Shown here one piece after another: positions 35,728 to 47,056 of a stretch of DNA of 64,000 nucleotides (position 1 is its first letter; the number at the start of each line of letters is the position of its first letter). The notes below the pieces were generated by a model. That model was not told the DNA's origin and made no database searches. It was given only the letters and a program-made list of their open reading frames with translations. The position numbers and the translations under genes were made by a program. The stretch is taken from positions 108,297,677 to 108,361,676 of the forward strand of contig NC_134542.1 in assembly GCF_050624435.1 (NCBI RefSeq), read 5' to 3'. This DNA comes from Tenrec ecaudatus. Lineage: Eukaryota; Chordata; Mammalia; Afrosoricida; Tenrecidae.

Positions 35728-37003
35728 ATTTTTAAAAATCATTTTATTGGGATTTCTTACAGAATATTTCCCAATCCATACATACATCCATTGTGTCAAG
35801 CACATTTGTACATATGTTGCCATCATCACTTTCAAAGCATTTTTCTACTTGAGCCCTTGGTTCCCCCCCCCTTTCTTTCCCCTCCTTTTCTCCCTTATGA
35901 ACCCTTGATCATTTAGAAATTATTATTATTTTTTCATGTCTTGCACTGTCCAATGTCTCCCTTTACCCCCTTGCCTGTTGTCGAACCCCCTAAGAGGAGA
36001 TTATAGGTAGATCATTGTGATTGATTCCCCTTTTCTCCCCCCACCTTCCCCTTATGTTCCTGGTATAGCTACTCTCAATATTGGTCCTGAGGAGTTTGTT
36101 TGTGCTGTATTCCCTGTATTTCCAGCTCCTATCTCTACCCATGTGCCTGCTCTTGTCTAGTCAGATTTGTAAGGTAGAATTAAGGTAATGATAGTGTGTG
36201 GGGAGAAAACATTAAAGAACCAGAAGAAATCTGTATGTTTAATCAGTGCTATACTGCACCCTGCCTGGACCATCTTCTCCCCAGGACCCTTCTGTAAGGG
36301 GATGTCTAATTGTTTAAAGATTGTCTTTGGGCCTCCACTCCACACTCCACCCCCTCATTCACATTATGATTATTTTGCTCTGGTTCTTTGATGCCTGATA
36401 CCTGACCCCATCGACACCTCATGATCACACAGGCTGGTATGCTTCTTTCATGTGGGCTTTTTTTTTTTTTTTTTGCTTCTCAGGTAGATGGACACTTGTT
36501 TATCTTCAAGCCTTCAAGATCCCAGATGCTATATCTATTGATAGCCGGGAACCATCAGCTTTCTTCACTACATTTGCTTATGCACCCACTTTGTCTTCAG
36601 CGAGCACATCAGGAATGTGAGCATCATGCAATGCATCCATTGTGTCAAGCACATTTGTTTTTAGAAAAATGTGTTCTTCTGTTAAGGGAGTACTTGAGTA
36701 GAGACCCCGAATCTATCTGATTCCTTAATATTAACCTAAAATATATGTACATAGACCTATTTCCCCATCATCATATATAAATATATGTACATATCTGTAT
36801 TTAGACTTCTATAAATGCCCTTTGCCTCCTAATTCTTTCCTCTATTTCCTTTTACTTTCCTCTTGTCCAACTGAGAGAGAGAGAGAAGGGAGCAAGTGAT
36901 GAAAAAATTGATGGGGAGGAGGGTGTAAGGTCTGGTAGGGCTTGATCAAGGGCAGTGTAACCAGTGGGAATTAGTGAAACCCAAGCGAAGGCCGAACATG
37001 ACA
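35728..37003 (-). mobile_element. CTC element inside RTE, 5' end inverted, 19-bp duplication
   Basis: 35728-36873 is antisense (ATCATTTTATTGGGATTTCTT, CCATACATACATCCATTGTG, AGATCCCAGATGCTATATC, GACTTCTATAAATGCCC). 36874-37003 turns to sense (GGTCTGGTAGGGCTTGATC, AAGCGAAGGCCGAACATG), meeting the antisense part at adjacent family positions. GCAGTTCTTTATTTTTATT (35709-35727) and GCAGCTCTTTATTTTTATT (37004-37022) are a 19-bp duplication with one change. The RTE is restored if the insert is removed. Confidence 0.92.
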
Positions 37004-37501
37004 GCAGCTCTTTATTTTTATTTTGAGTCCTTTCCATCAGCAAATAAAGATCCCCAGGGCTTTGCTCCAGCCATGCCCATTCTTCCCCTTTGCAGTGAGT
37101 GCCTTTAAATGCCCCCTTTTTTTTTTGCATTGTATCAGACAATATTCAGGTGCAATATGAAAGCTTTCGGTGGTTAATTTTTCAGAAGTGGACCACTTCT
37201 TTTCCTTCTCGTTTTTCTTAGTTTGAAAGTCCTCTGAAACCTATCTGCCTCGGGTGATCCTGCTACTCCTAGAAGCTTGAAGGCACAGCCTCCAGGATGA
37301 CAAACCGTGCTAGCTGTGACAACACCACTAACCGAGAGAAAGGCGGGGAAGAAGCATCCAGAAAAACACAAATGCCCTCCAGGCCTCCGATGCACTACAC
37401 TGCAAATACGAATGTGGAAGAGATTATTTTGATTAGAATTTGCTTCTATAAACTCCATCTCTGTCAGTTAAGCACTAGACACTAACTCAATGTACTCATA
37501 T

Positions 37502-38019
37502 TGTGTTCGTCTGGATAGACTAGAGAAACAAATGTGTAAACATGCATATATATAAGAAGGAATTTTATATACTAGAGGAATGGAACATTGAAAAAAAATC
37601 CCAGATCAAGTCCATAAGTCTGATATTAGCCCATATGTCTAATATCAATCTATAAAGTTCTCTTCAGACTCATGATACACATACAATGATGCTGAATGCA
37701 GAAGAACACAGGCCAGTGGGTAGAAAGGCTTTGGATCCAGTGATGGTGGAAACATCTCAGCGCTGGCAGGGTCTCTGCATGGCTTCTCAGGGCTGCATCA
37801 GGGTGGATCCATGTGTCTTGTCAGCAGCTATATCTCCCAGGGTGTGAAGTAGTGAGAGAGAGTCTCTCCTGCCTCCAAGGCGGAAACACAGGATTTCCCA
37901 GAATTCTCAGAAGGCCATGCCCACACAAAGACCTCATTGACTCTGATCTGATTGACAGGCTAGACTCCACCCCTTCACTATTAAACCTCAAATTGACAAC
38001 TGATTATATAACTACCTCA
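37502..38019 (+). mobile_element. Solo LTR, MaLR-like family (copy E)
   Basis: 518-bp sense LTR: TGTGTTCGTCTGGATAGACT start, GAGAAACAAATGTGTAAAC, ATCAAGTCCATAAGTCTGAT, CATCTCAGCGCTGGCAGGG, GGCTAGACTCCACCCC, ending TAACTACCTCA. CATAT is duplicated perfectly (37497-37501, 38020-38024). Its middle part differs from copies A, C and D, so it is a subfamily. Confidence 0.92.
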
Positions 38020-38262
38020 CATATATACATATATTTCCTCACATATAAGTTATTATATATTAATAATATAATTATATATATACTTTTTACTTGCTATCCT
38101 GTTTGTCATATCCTGAACATAATTTTATTTAATAGCTATTTTCTATGTAGTCACTTACAATTCATAGTGACTCCACTTGTTTCAGAATAGATGTGCATCC
38201 CTGAAGTAGATTTTTCAGAACTGGTTGTTGAACTTTTTTCTGAGATGACACTTGGTGGATAA
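38020..38262. other. Short AT-rich spacer between two LTRs
   Basis: Contains TATA-rich runs (38030-38080) and no other feature. Confidence 0.4.
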
Positions 38263-38773
38263 TGTATTATTCTGGGTAGACTAGAGAAACAAAATCCACA
38301 GAAATTCATATTTTATAAGAGAAAGTTTTATATAAAGGGTAAGTGTTTACATTAAGAAAGCATCCCAGCCCAGTGCTGTCCAAGCCCATATATCCAATGC
38401 CAATCTATGAAGTCCTCCTCCATCTCACTAAAAACACTATTGATACCGACTGCAGGAGGAAAGCCGAATTAGTGAACATGTAAGCATCTCAATGCTGGCA
38501 GGGGTCTCCATGCAGCTTCTCCAGTACCCAGGGCTGCATCAGGATAGGTATAGGTGGCTTCTCCTTAGGGATGTGTCACAGGAAGTGAGTCTTGCCAACT
38601 GAGGCTGAGAACTACCTAAGGCAGCCACACACTGGTCTGACCATTTGAGAACAAGAGACAAGAAACGTGAGGCCCGCCCACCTATTTATCTCTTTGACCT
38701 TCAATTAAACTGCCCTTCAATTAATCCCACATTTGTTCATCAGCAAGGTTGGCACAATAGACCTTAACTATCA
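38263..38773 (+). mobile_element. Solo LTR, MaLR-like family (copy F)
   Basis: Sense LTR of the copy A/C/D type: TGTATTATTCTGGGTAGACT, AATCCACAGAAATTCATATT, CTCTATATAAA-like TTTATATAAAGGGTAAG, CCCAGCCCAGTGCTGTCC, GTTGGCACAATAGACCTTAAC. No matching flanking pentamer found, so the duplication has decayed or a terminus is displaced. Confidence 0.85.
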
Positions 38774-38923
38774 CAACTGAAATCTCCAATCTTTGGGTGT
38801 TTTTCTGTTTTGCAGCAATAAAAGTGGATTCAGCTTCAATAGAAAGTATAAAAATGTTTTTATGGAAGATGAAGCCTACCTGATCAGCACTGATGTCCTC
38901 AGGCCTACTTGTTTGGCGAATGA

Positions 38924-38969
<46 letters not shown>

Positions 38970-40844
38970 ACACACTTGATCCTGTAGTTCTTGGTCTTCC
39001 CTCAAATACCTATTTTGAATTTTGTTATCTTGCCTTCCCAATATTTTTTCCTTAGTATTTTCATCATTGATTTTCTTGTACTAATGTGCCTGGTAAGTAT
39101 GTTGTTTCACTGTGATTTATGTGATCTGGATGCTCCGACTACTTGTTAAGTTTGATCACGATCATGCATTGCTTTTTAATATAATTGTGCTTGCAGACTC
39201 CTGAATGTCTGCCTGAGTTGATCTCTAACCCCATCTCAGGGAATGGCTTGTCAGTTTTGAGTGCTGGCCAAGACTTGATCCAATATCTAACCTTGACTTG
39301 GGTGTTTATTTGTCCTCAATTTCTAACCGCTCACGAGGGTAAGGACCTCTGACATCCCAGTGGCCACATCTTTACCCTACATGTACACGGATGGTCTCCA
39401 GCCCCAGGCCTGCTCCATTGTAGATATTTTAAATGATACTAATTCCTTTTGATTTCAAAAATATTGCAAAGTAAGAAAATTATAAGAATGAAGCTTTTTA
39501 ACACACATATAGCTATACATTGTTAAAAGTGATATTTAGATATATTAAATATGATATCTTCACATTTTTATTTAGACGTGTAAAAAACCAGGTCAATAGA
39601 GAGAATTGAGTGCTTTTTAATTTCAATTTGTGTAAAGGTCTTTTGTGGAAACACAAAATATTGAATGAAACCAAATTTTGGAGGGAAAAAAACCAAACTA
39701 ATAGCAATAAAGGAAACAAAAGTTGAGTTATTGTGAGAGAAGATCAAAGTACCAAAAAAGGAACAGCAGTATAAAAGTAATATTCCAAGACCAGTTGTGA
39801 TCATTCAGTTTTAGAAAAAAATGGTTTATATATCACTAATATATCTTTTTTTGTCTTTTTGTTTTCTTTTCAGAAAGCAAACGTTTAAAAATTACCTTAG
39901 GAGCCTGGTGTTATACTTTAGACTTTATGATTTCAAATTCACAGACCTAATTTTCCACTTCACTCACTTAGTCTGCTTTTATTTTGAAATTCAGTTTCTA
40001 AAATACCAGGATTTTCCTTAAACACTAAAATATTAGGTACAGATTCCCGTGGACTGCAAGGCTTATTGTAAGGCTTTAGATGTTCTGGTTAAATAAAACT
40101 GTTTACCTGATGTAAACATGATATCAGTCAAAGGCTTGGAAGGAGCTTTGGATTTTATTAGGTTTTTTTCCAAAAGAACCATTTGAGAAAGGTGGCTGAT
40201 GTAATATATATCATGAAAAAAGGAGGAAAAGGTAAAATGTACTGGAGCATATTACTTCTATTTGATAGCAGTAACAGAAAGAAGAATATAAATTGATTAG
40301 AAATCACAAACACAGATATCCAAGCAGTCAGAAAAGAAACAGGAAATAAGTGCAAAATGCACTCTAAAAAAAGCCATTTTTAACATTATAGCACTATTAT
40401 TAAAATTATTGAGGTCCCTGTGTTTATAAAGATAAATATGATCATTGCTCTTGGTGCAATTGTGAGATATAATCTCAAGACAAGGCATACAGTATAGATA
40501 GACAAAAGGAGCAAACCTGGCTGGCTTGCTGTGAACAAGTGTGAGGGTATAGATGCATAAACAGAGAGCAAAACCTTCTAGATAATGAATAGATTAGGAT
40601 AGATTTACTCTTACGTTCTCCAAGATTTAAACTTTTTATTACTGAATTAAAAAGAAGAATTCCTAGTGGTCACTATAATCCAATTAGAGCCTGCGGAAAC
40701 CCTTTCAGTTATCACCTGTCTGCAGCACAGCAACCTCGGCATAGCGTCCCCAGAGCAGGAGTGGACCCTGAGATCAATCTTCTGTGCAGACCTAATAGTA
40801 TACGAAAGAGCAAAGGATAGAGATGTAAGGTAGAAGTTACAATG
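38774..40844. other. Unassigned DNA with a (CA)n tract at 38927-38975
   Basis: The CA repeat is about 24 units with one CT interruption. The rest is AT-rich with no identified family. Sequence near 39160-39420 is less AT-rich but has no coding signal. Confidence 0.5.
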
Positions 40845-40990
40845 TTTCTTTCCTTTTTAAAAAGCATTTTATTGACTTAAAATTCACTTAGCATCGACTT
40901 CACAGTCCATTTGCTTTTTAAAAGAGTTGTGTACATCACAATCAGTTCTAGTGAACCCTTCCCCAGTGTTTCCGTTTTTAAAGACGTAAG
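40845..40990 (-). mobile_element. Old L1 (L1M-like) 3'UTR fragment, antisense
   Basis: AAGCATTTTATTGACTTAAAA, TTCACTTAGCATCG, AGAGTTGTGTACATCAC follow the pattern of old mammalian L1M 3'UTRs (TTTATTGA-GTATAATTCAC ... GAGTTGTGCAACCATCACC) in antisense. Confidence 0.55.
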
Positions 40991-41095
40991 GTGCATCAGG
41001 AAAATATCTGAAGTCAACAGCAATACTCTCTTGGATCTCTCCTAATTTCCCTGAATCCTTGCTGCATCAGATAAATAAAAATAATTGTCCAAAAA

Positions 41096-41241
41096 TATAG
41101 TCAATTCTGACCTATATATTAGGTTTCGAAAGCAGTAAATATTTACCAGAGCAGGCAGTCTCATCATTTATCCCACAGAGCTGCTGGTGGATTTGAACTA
41201 CCGAGCTTGCAATTAGCAATCTGATATTATCTGGCAGGGCT
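41096..41241 (-). mobile_element. AfroSINE, antisense (left arm of an inverted pair)
   Basis: AGTCAATTCTGACCTATATA, CCACAGAGCTGCTGGTGG, TTTGAACTACCGAGCTTGC, AATTAGCAATCTG. Decayed. Confidence 0.75.
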
Positions 41242-41285
41242 ATTGCTGGTTATTTGATGATTTTTAAAGTATTTTTTCATTTCAT

Positions 41286-41413
41286 GCAGGAGAAAGATGG
41301 GGCTTTCTACTCCCACAAAGAGTTACCGTTTCTGAAAGTCATGGGGGCACTTCTACCCTGTGCTATAGGGTCGCTGAGTCATCATGAACTTGATGGCAGT
41401 GAGTTTAGTTTCA
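41286..41413 (+). mobile_element. AfroSINE 3' part, sense (right arm of an inverted pair)
   Basis: CAGGAGAAAGATGGGGCTTT, CTACTCCCACAAAGAGTTACC, TGTGCTATAGGGTCGCTGAG, GAACTTGATGGCAGTGAG. Only 45 bp separate it from the antisense copy. Confidence 0.88.
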
Positions 41414-42149
41414 TTGCATCAAATCTATCATTATGTATTGTCATCAAAGCATATACCCCAAACTGAAAACAGCAGACTGTAAAGGTCAATTCTGTTTAAA
41501 AAAAAAAACAAACAAACAAAAAGCAGCACCAACAAAAGACACCAGTTGCTTTTGAGTAAACATAATCATGGCAAGCCGTGTGTGTTAGAGTAGAACTGGG
41601 TTTCATAGCTCCTTCAGCGGCTGGTGTTCCATAAAGACCACAAAACCTTTATTCTAAGTAGCCTCTAGGTTGACGCCCACTCCAAAGTTTTATTAAGGAG
41701 TTGAGCACACTAAACAGCGGTGGTTCAGTGATGGGATACTCACCTCCATTTCTGGAAACACAGATTCCCTTCCTGGCCAAAGTCCCTGCAAAGGCACCAC
41801 CTGTCTCTCTTGGAGTTTTATGTGTTGCTAAGATGCTGAAGAATTTTCAGCAGTTTCCAGACTAGAAGGATTCGGAACAAAAGCCTGGAGATCTGATGTA
41901 AAATTAAGTCCATGCATATCCTGTGATTCACTACAGTCCTGCGATTGATGATGAGGTGGTATAGGGTAAGAAGCATTTTGGTTCACGATAAATAGAATTC
42001 TCCTCAAGTAGACACTGGATAGCAACAAAGAACATGTGTGAAATGAAAATGGCTAGTAATATTTTTGGTGTTTGGGGGTATAAAATAGTTTCTTCCCTCT
42101 GCAATATGGATTACAACTCAATGTAAGAGAAGATCAAAATCCTCATAAC
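41414..42149. other. Unassigned interval
   Basis: Includes an A-rich run near 41500. No feature supported. Confidence 0.4.
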
Positions 42150-42752
42150 TGCACTAACGGGTAACATCATGACAAAATGAGGCAAAGATAGAAGTTGTCA
42201 AGGATTCCATCTTGCTTGTATAAACAATCAATACTCCTAGAAGTAGCAGTTAAGCATTGCATTGGGCAAAACTGCTGTACCAGACCTCTTGAAAAGAGAT
42301 TAGATTACTTTGAAGATTCAGGTATGCCTGGTCAAGCCATAGTATTTTCAATTGCTTCCTATGCTTGTAGAAGTTGGACACTGACTCGGGAAGACTGAAA
42401 AGAATGGATGTATTTGGATTATTATGCTGATGAAGAATATTGAAAGCACCATACACCGCTAAAAGAACAAGCTAGTCTATTTTGGAAGAAGTACAGCCAG
42501 AATGCTCCTTAGAGAAAAGGACGGTGAGACTTAGTCTAATGTACTTTGGCCATGTTGGCAGGTGAGGCCAGTCTCTGGAGAAGAATATCATGCTTGATAA
42601 AGTGGAGGCTGACAAAATGGCTGCCCCGCTGGACTCAAGCAGAAGAACAATTGAGAGGAAGGCTCGGGAACAAGTGGTGCTTCCATCTATTGAAGGACTG
42701 TCTAGGGCTTCTGTGAGCCGGAACCCGCTTGCTGGCACCTAACAACAACAAG
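42150..42752 (+). mobile_element. RTE/BovB-like LINE 3' end, sense
   Basis: TTGGACACTGACTCGGGAAG, TGATGAAGAATATTGAAAG, GAAGTACAGCCAGAATGCTC, TAATGTACTTTGGCCATGTTG, TCTGGAGAAGAATATCATGC, ending GGCACCTAACAACAACA, the typical RTE/BovB tail. The only substantial RTE copy in plus orientation. Reading frame is broken by stops. Confidence 0.88.
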
Positions 42753-42807
42753 GAATGCCACTTTGAATTACAAAAATAACAGTGTAGACACATATTTCTA
42801 TCTTGTG

Positions 42808-43309
42808 TGAGATAATTAAGGTTTATCATGCCAACCTGGCTGATAAACACATGTGGGATTAATTAAAGGGCAAAGAGATAAAGGGCTCAGTGAGCCTCAC
42901 CTTTCTAGTTCTCGGTTCTCTTACTTTCTGATGGTCGGACCAGTTCCCTGCTTCAGCTGGCAAGCCTCACTTTCTGTAGGACATCCCTGAGGAGAAGCCA
43001 CATGGACTAACCCGATGCAGTCCTGGGTGCTGGAGCAGCCGCGTGGAGACCCCTGCCAGCATTGAGATGCTTACACACTCACTGATTCAGCTTTCTTCCT
43101 GCAGTTGGCATCATTGTGGGTGTTTTGTGAGATAGAGGAGGACTTTGTAGATTGGTTTCAGAGATATGAGCTAATGTTGGACTTGTGGGCTTGGGCAGCA
43201 CTGGGTTGGAATGCTTTCTTAATGTACACTTACCCTTTATAAAAAAAACTCTCTCTTATACATATGAGTTTCTGTGGATTTGTTTCCCTAGGTTACCCAG
43301 ACTAACACA
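42808..43309 (-). mobile_element. Solo LTR, MaLR-like family (copy D)
   Basis: 502-bp antisense LTR: TGAGATAATTAAGGTTTATC at the left, CCAACCTGGCTGATAAACAC, ATAAAGGGCTCAGTGAGCC, CCTAGGTTACCCAGACTAAC and ACA at the right. TTGTG is duplicated perfectly (42803-42807, 43310-43314). Very close to copy A. Confidence 0.93.
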
Positions 43310-45916
43310 TTGTGAAACTTGCTCTTACTAGTAAAGTAACTAAAGCAAATGGAAGAAAAGATGGCATAAAAGAGATGAGTAGAAAGTTTTAAAGAGCAAC
43401 TAAATAAAACAAAATAAAATATTATAATGAAATTTGAAAAGACCCAGAGTAAGAAAAATAAAAAGGAAGAACAAGCTTAGCATATCGTAAATGGAAAGAA
43501 CCGAAGAAAAAAATTCAAAGTTCATGTGTTTATTATAAACTCATAGAAACAAATATACTTAACTAGATAATTAAATATGCATATGAAATGCAGATGCCTG
43601 TATAAAAATACATCACAAAATATGGTCCCTTATCTGACTGCCAATTCTCAAACTGTTTGTATTGATTTGCAGTGAGATCAGAAATTTGAGCCAAAAGGTA
43701 ATTCACATATAGAACTAAGCACACAATACTTATAGTAGTGCCTTGATTTACATACAGGCCCAAGTTCTTCATCACCTTGAGGACCAGCATTTCTACAAGT
43801 GCTGCAGTAGAAAATGACTGCATTTAAACTGCACATAGAAGAAGGTATGATTCATGAGAAAATTTTGCCAGTTAACAATACTGACTGTATAGCTAATTAA
43901 AAAAAAGTCATTTCACTTGGCAATACTTTAATAATACACCTACATTGAGAAAATATTCAACTTTGTGATAACATCAAAAACTGAAATAAGCATTATGTAA
44001 ATGCTTACTAGAAAAATGATCAGAAAGTAACAATCGTGGTTCCTTATATGTGCCTGTAAGCATGGAAATCACAGAAGTTATTAAAACATCTGCATTTTCA
44101 CTTGTAATATTCTGGCTCCCCGGAAAAGTCTTTCTCTTGCTTCAACTGTCATTCATCAGGACTCATCCCTATGATGCATCTGAACCCTCTGATGCTCATA
44201 ATCATATAAATGCAAGCTGAACCATAACATATACAATTTTTGCCTATGGAATTCCCCCCAAATTTTACAAGTTGCACAGTAACATTCCGTCTTGACAGGA
44301 CATGGAGCACCCAGATCTTTCATCCATTGTACCAAATATTCTTATTCATCCAACAAGCAGCCGTGCTGGAAAAAGCCTGATGCTAGTCAATAAAATGGTA
44401 GGGATGTGTATCTCCCAACCCTATGTATTCACTGCCAGCTATATAATCTTCAGTCTTTTTTTAACTTTACGCAGGAAATCATGTGCAAAAATGTATATAA
44501 TAGCATTTATGAAACATAAAAAAAATTGAAATCCTTGTCCATCAACAAGAATGATTCTTGGGAAAATATAAAATTGTTAAAATAAATCAACATCACAAAT
44601 ATCACTTACTGTTAAGCAAAAGAAGCAGTTCAAGGGATGCTAAATGAACTATGATCCCTTTTTATGTAAACCTTAACAATACATAAAAATTAAACAATGT
44701 CTTATAAAAACAAGAAAAATAAAGAAGAGAGAGACAAGATTTGGGTTACAGCCACCATGTGCAGAGAAGGTAGGAAGAGAGGAGTAAGGGCCACACTGTG
44801 GATTCTAGAATATATTCGTATTCTATCTCTTGGGCTAAAGTTATGTTTTTAATGATTCTTTAAAGAAGCAGGATTCTACGCATGAAATCTTTTCTTCAAT
44901 ATCGCCACCACTGGAGAAATACTGCATACTTATGTTCTAGGGAGTGGAACTAGTCAAGACCTATTGAGTAGATCTATTTCAGGGTTTCATTAATTTCTGC
45001 CTGAATCAATCCACTATTTAGTTCTACTGATATGAATCTCCTTCCTTCCTGTCCAGGTGGTGCTTATGTGTATTAAATATATTTATGGAACTTTTTTCTT
45101 TGTATCTTGAACCACTGCTCATAATTTTGATGTTTCCATTAAAAGACTATCTGCCAAAGCAAAATGGATACCATTTTGTTTATCTTTGAACCACTGTGAC
45201 AATAATGATGATATATTTCTTACATTGATATACTGTAAAGTGTTTCTCACATATAATTATATTGAACATGCACACAAACTCTATTAGTGTTGATTTTCTG
45301 TAGTCATGATACAAAGGAGGAGACTTAGTTTCAAAGCCCAGAAATGATTGATCAGACATTTAAACTAGACATCAACAGAGGTGGAATTTAAACCCAGTTA
45401 TTTTGGCCAAGCTTCAATATTTGTGCTAGTCTCACACTTATTGCTAACAAAATGTATTAAAAATCTCTCCACTTTATATGTGATATTCCCTCTTTCTGGA
45501 ATGATTTTGCAGTTGATTCTACTTATGAGCACTCAAAACTCCCTCAAAAGCATATCCCATGCACACCACTAACATCTTCCACCTTGTGTTACTTGTGTAC
45601 CTACCATAGTCAAGCCTGTCTCTTAGATCAATGTCTGTTTGGATCTCCTGCTTTGAACTATGCTATAGTCCACCTTGCTTTGTTATTATTGTTTTAATAA
45701 TAGTACTCTCTGCAGACTGTGCCTCATTTTCCAAATTATTTTGTAAAATCATAAGGACAGGTGATATATTTTGTTCATATATGATATAAATATTTGGTTG
45801 TTTGTTACCACTTTCAGAATCCAACACAATGTTTTTTTACAGTACCATAAGGGAAATTCCTTTTTATAAATAAGCTGAAGATGAATGATACATTGTTCTA
45901 ATTTGGGTAGAAAAAA
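43310..45916. other. Unassigned AT-rich DNA
   Basis: About 2.6 kb without a supported feature. Old repeats may be present but are not recognisable by eye. Confidence 0.5.
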
Positions 45917-45931
45917 TAGTAAAGAATAAAA

Positions 45932-46111
45932 CCAAGAACCAAGCTCATTGCCATGGAATCAATGCTGATTCAGAGCGACCTATTGTGGGTGTCAGAGACT
46001 GTACGTTTACAGGAGTAGAAGGCCCAGTCACTCCAAAGTGGTGCTGGTGATTTTGAACTGCCAACAATGCAGATTTCAGCACAGCTCAGAACCACTACAC
46101 CAGAGCTCTAC
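45932..46111 (-). mobile_element. AfroSINE, antisense, perfect 15-bp duplication
   Basis: AAGCTCATTGCCATGGAATC, TGTCAGAGACTGTACGTTTA, GGTGATTTTGAACTGCC, ACCACTACACCAGAGCTC. TAGTAAAGAATAAAA occurs on both sides at 45917-45931 and 46112-46126 without a mismatch. Confidence 0.95.
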
Positions 46112-46156
46112 TAGTAAAGAATAAAAGAAGGTTCTCACTATCTCTGGTCAAACGTA

Positions 46157-47056
46157 GAAGGAGTAACCCAAAACAACAAAATAAACAAAACAGTAGGCAT
46201 TTTTCCCACCAGGTGAGCATCCAGCAACTCCCTCTGACTTACTGCCCCGAGTGGCATCACCTGGTTTTCTCTGGTCACAGTGATTTTTTTCATGAAAGGA
46301 GTTTTGGTCGAACCTCGTTTTTTCGTGATAGCCAATTTAAGAGAACAGTGAGCAGCTGTGAATTTTTTTTCCAGCTCAGGAAAATTGCTGCAGAAACGGT
46401 TGTGATGTTGAACATAGCTTACATAGTGACAGCACCACGGGAAAAACTCAAGTGAGTGAATGGTTTTCTCATTTCAGAAAAGGTGAAATGTCAATTGATT
46501 AACAACCTTGCTCTGGATGTCTGTCAACTTCCGGAATGGATGGAAATGCTGACTCATAGTGCATTTGGAGCTCATTCCACCAGGTCAGACTATTAATCAA
46601 GCTTTCTATTTAGAGGTTGTGAAAAGATTGCATAAGAGTGTGCAACGAAAAAGCCCTAATTGGTGGCAGACTGGGGATTGGTTTTGCCACCATAACAGTG
46701 CACCTGCTCACACTGCCATCTCAGTGCGCTAGTCTAAGGCAAAAATTAGCATGTCTCTCATGTCCCATGCATCTAATGCCCTGATCTCACCCCATGTGTC
46801 TTCTTTTTGTTTACATGAATGTTGAGGGACATGAAAGGACAGCGATTTGAAGGCATAAATGAGGTGAAGAAAAAAATGAAGGAATTGCTGTCAGCCATGC
46901 AAACACATGAGTTTGAAAAAAGTTTCCAGGAACGAAACTGCAGGTTTAACTAAGTGTAATGGAGAGTGCCTTGTAGGTGATAAAGCTGTTTTGTAAAAAA
47001 AAAAGTTAAATACAAAGCTTTGAAAAAATATCCCATGTTTTTGGGTACCCCCTCAT
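46157..47056 (+). pseudogene. Decayed mariner transposon, transposase pseudogene
   Basis: Tc1/mariner element with both terminal repeats: left GAAGGAGTAACCCAAAACA after TA, right complement GAGGGGGTACCCAAAAACA. Between them, transposase remains in three plus-strand frames: an N-terminal helix-turn-helix piece (FQLRKIAAETVVMLN near 46370), a linker (FRKGEMSI, PSTSRN near 46480-46540), then after loss of the middle domain a catalytic-domain piece with WQTGDWFCHH (near 46663) and PAHTAISV (the HHxNAPAH region carrying a catalytic Asp, here Asn), and a C-terminal piece (GQRFEGINEVKKKMKELL). About 0.9 kb remains of the usual 1.3 kb. Resembles irritans-type mammalian mariners. Confidence 0.88.

Larger units (their letters stand above)
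30149..37339 (-). mobile_element. Near full-length RTE/BovB-like LINE with nested insertions
   Basis: Minus-strand RTE in four pieces: 30149-30590, 32882-34577, 35152-35727 and 37023-37339, together about 3.0 kb, close to the 3.2 kb usual for BovB/RTE elements. Order from left is 3' tail, C-terminal region, reverse transcriptase (TTCAGCAAGAAGGACTGTGC, AGGGTGAAAGGATACAGCC, GTCTATAAAACACAAGTGAAG), linker (GACATTTCAATCAGTACTCC), endonuclease (CATCTTGATTGCATGTTTGA, ATTTTATCCTATCACAAATAG) and 5' end (GGGTGATCCTGCTACTCC). AAGGCGCGAAGAACAT (30133-30148) and AAGGCGGGGAAGAAGCAT (37340-37357) form a plausible diverged target duplication. All ORF parts contain stops, so it is inactive. Confidence 0.85.

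Noticed and set aside
37502..38773. Two sense LTRs (copies E and F) as the ends of one provirus
   Set aside because: They belong to different subfamilies, only 243 bp of AT-rich DNA lies between them, and copy E has its own perfect CATAT duplication, so they are two independent solo LTRs.
41460..41525. Poly(A) tail of a processed pseudogene
   Set aside because: The A-run with AAC units has no coding-like sequence or duplication beside it and fits A-rich simple sequence or an antisense SINE tail remnant.
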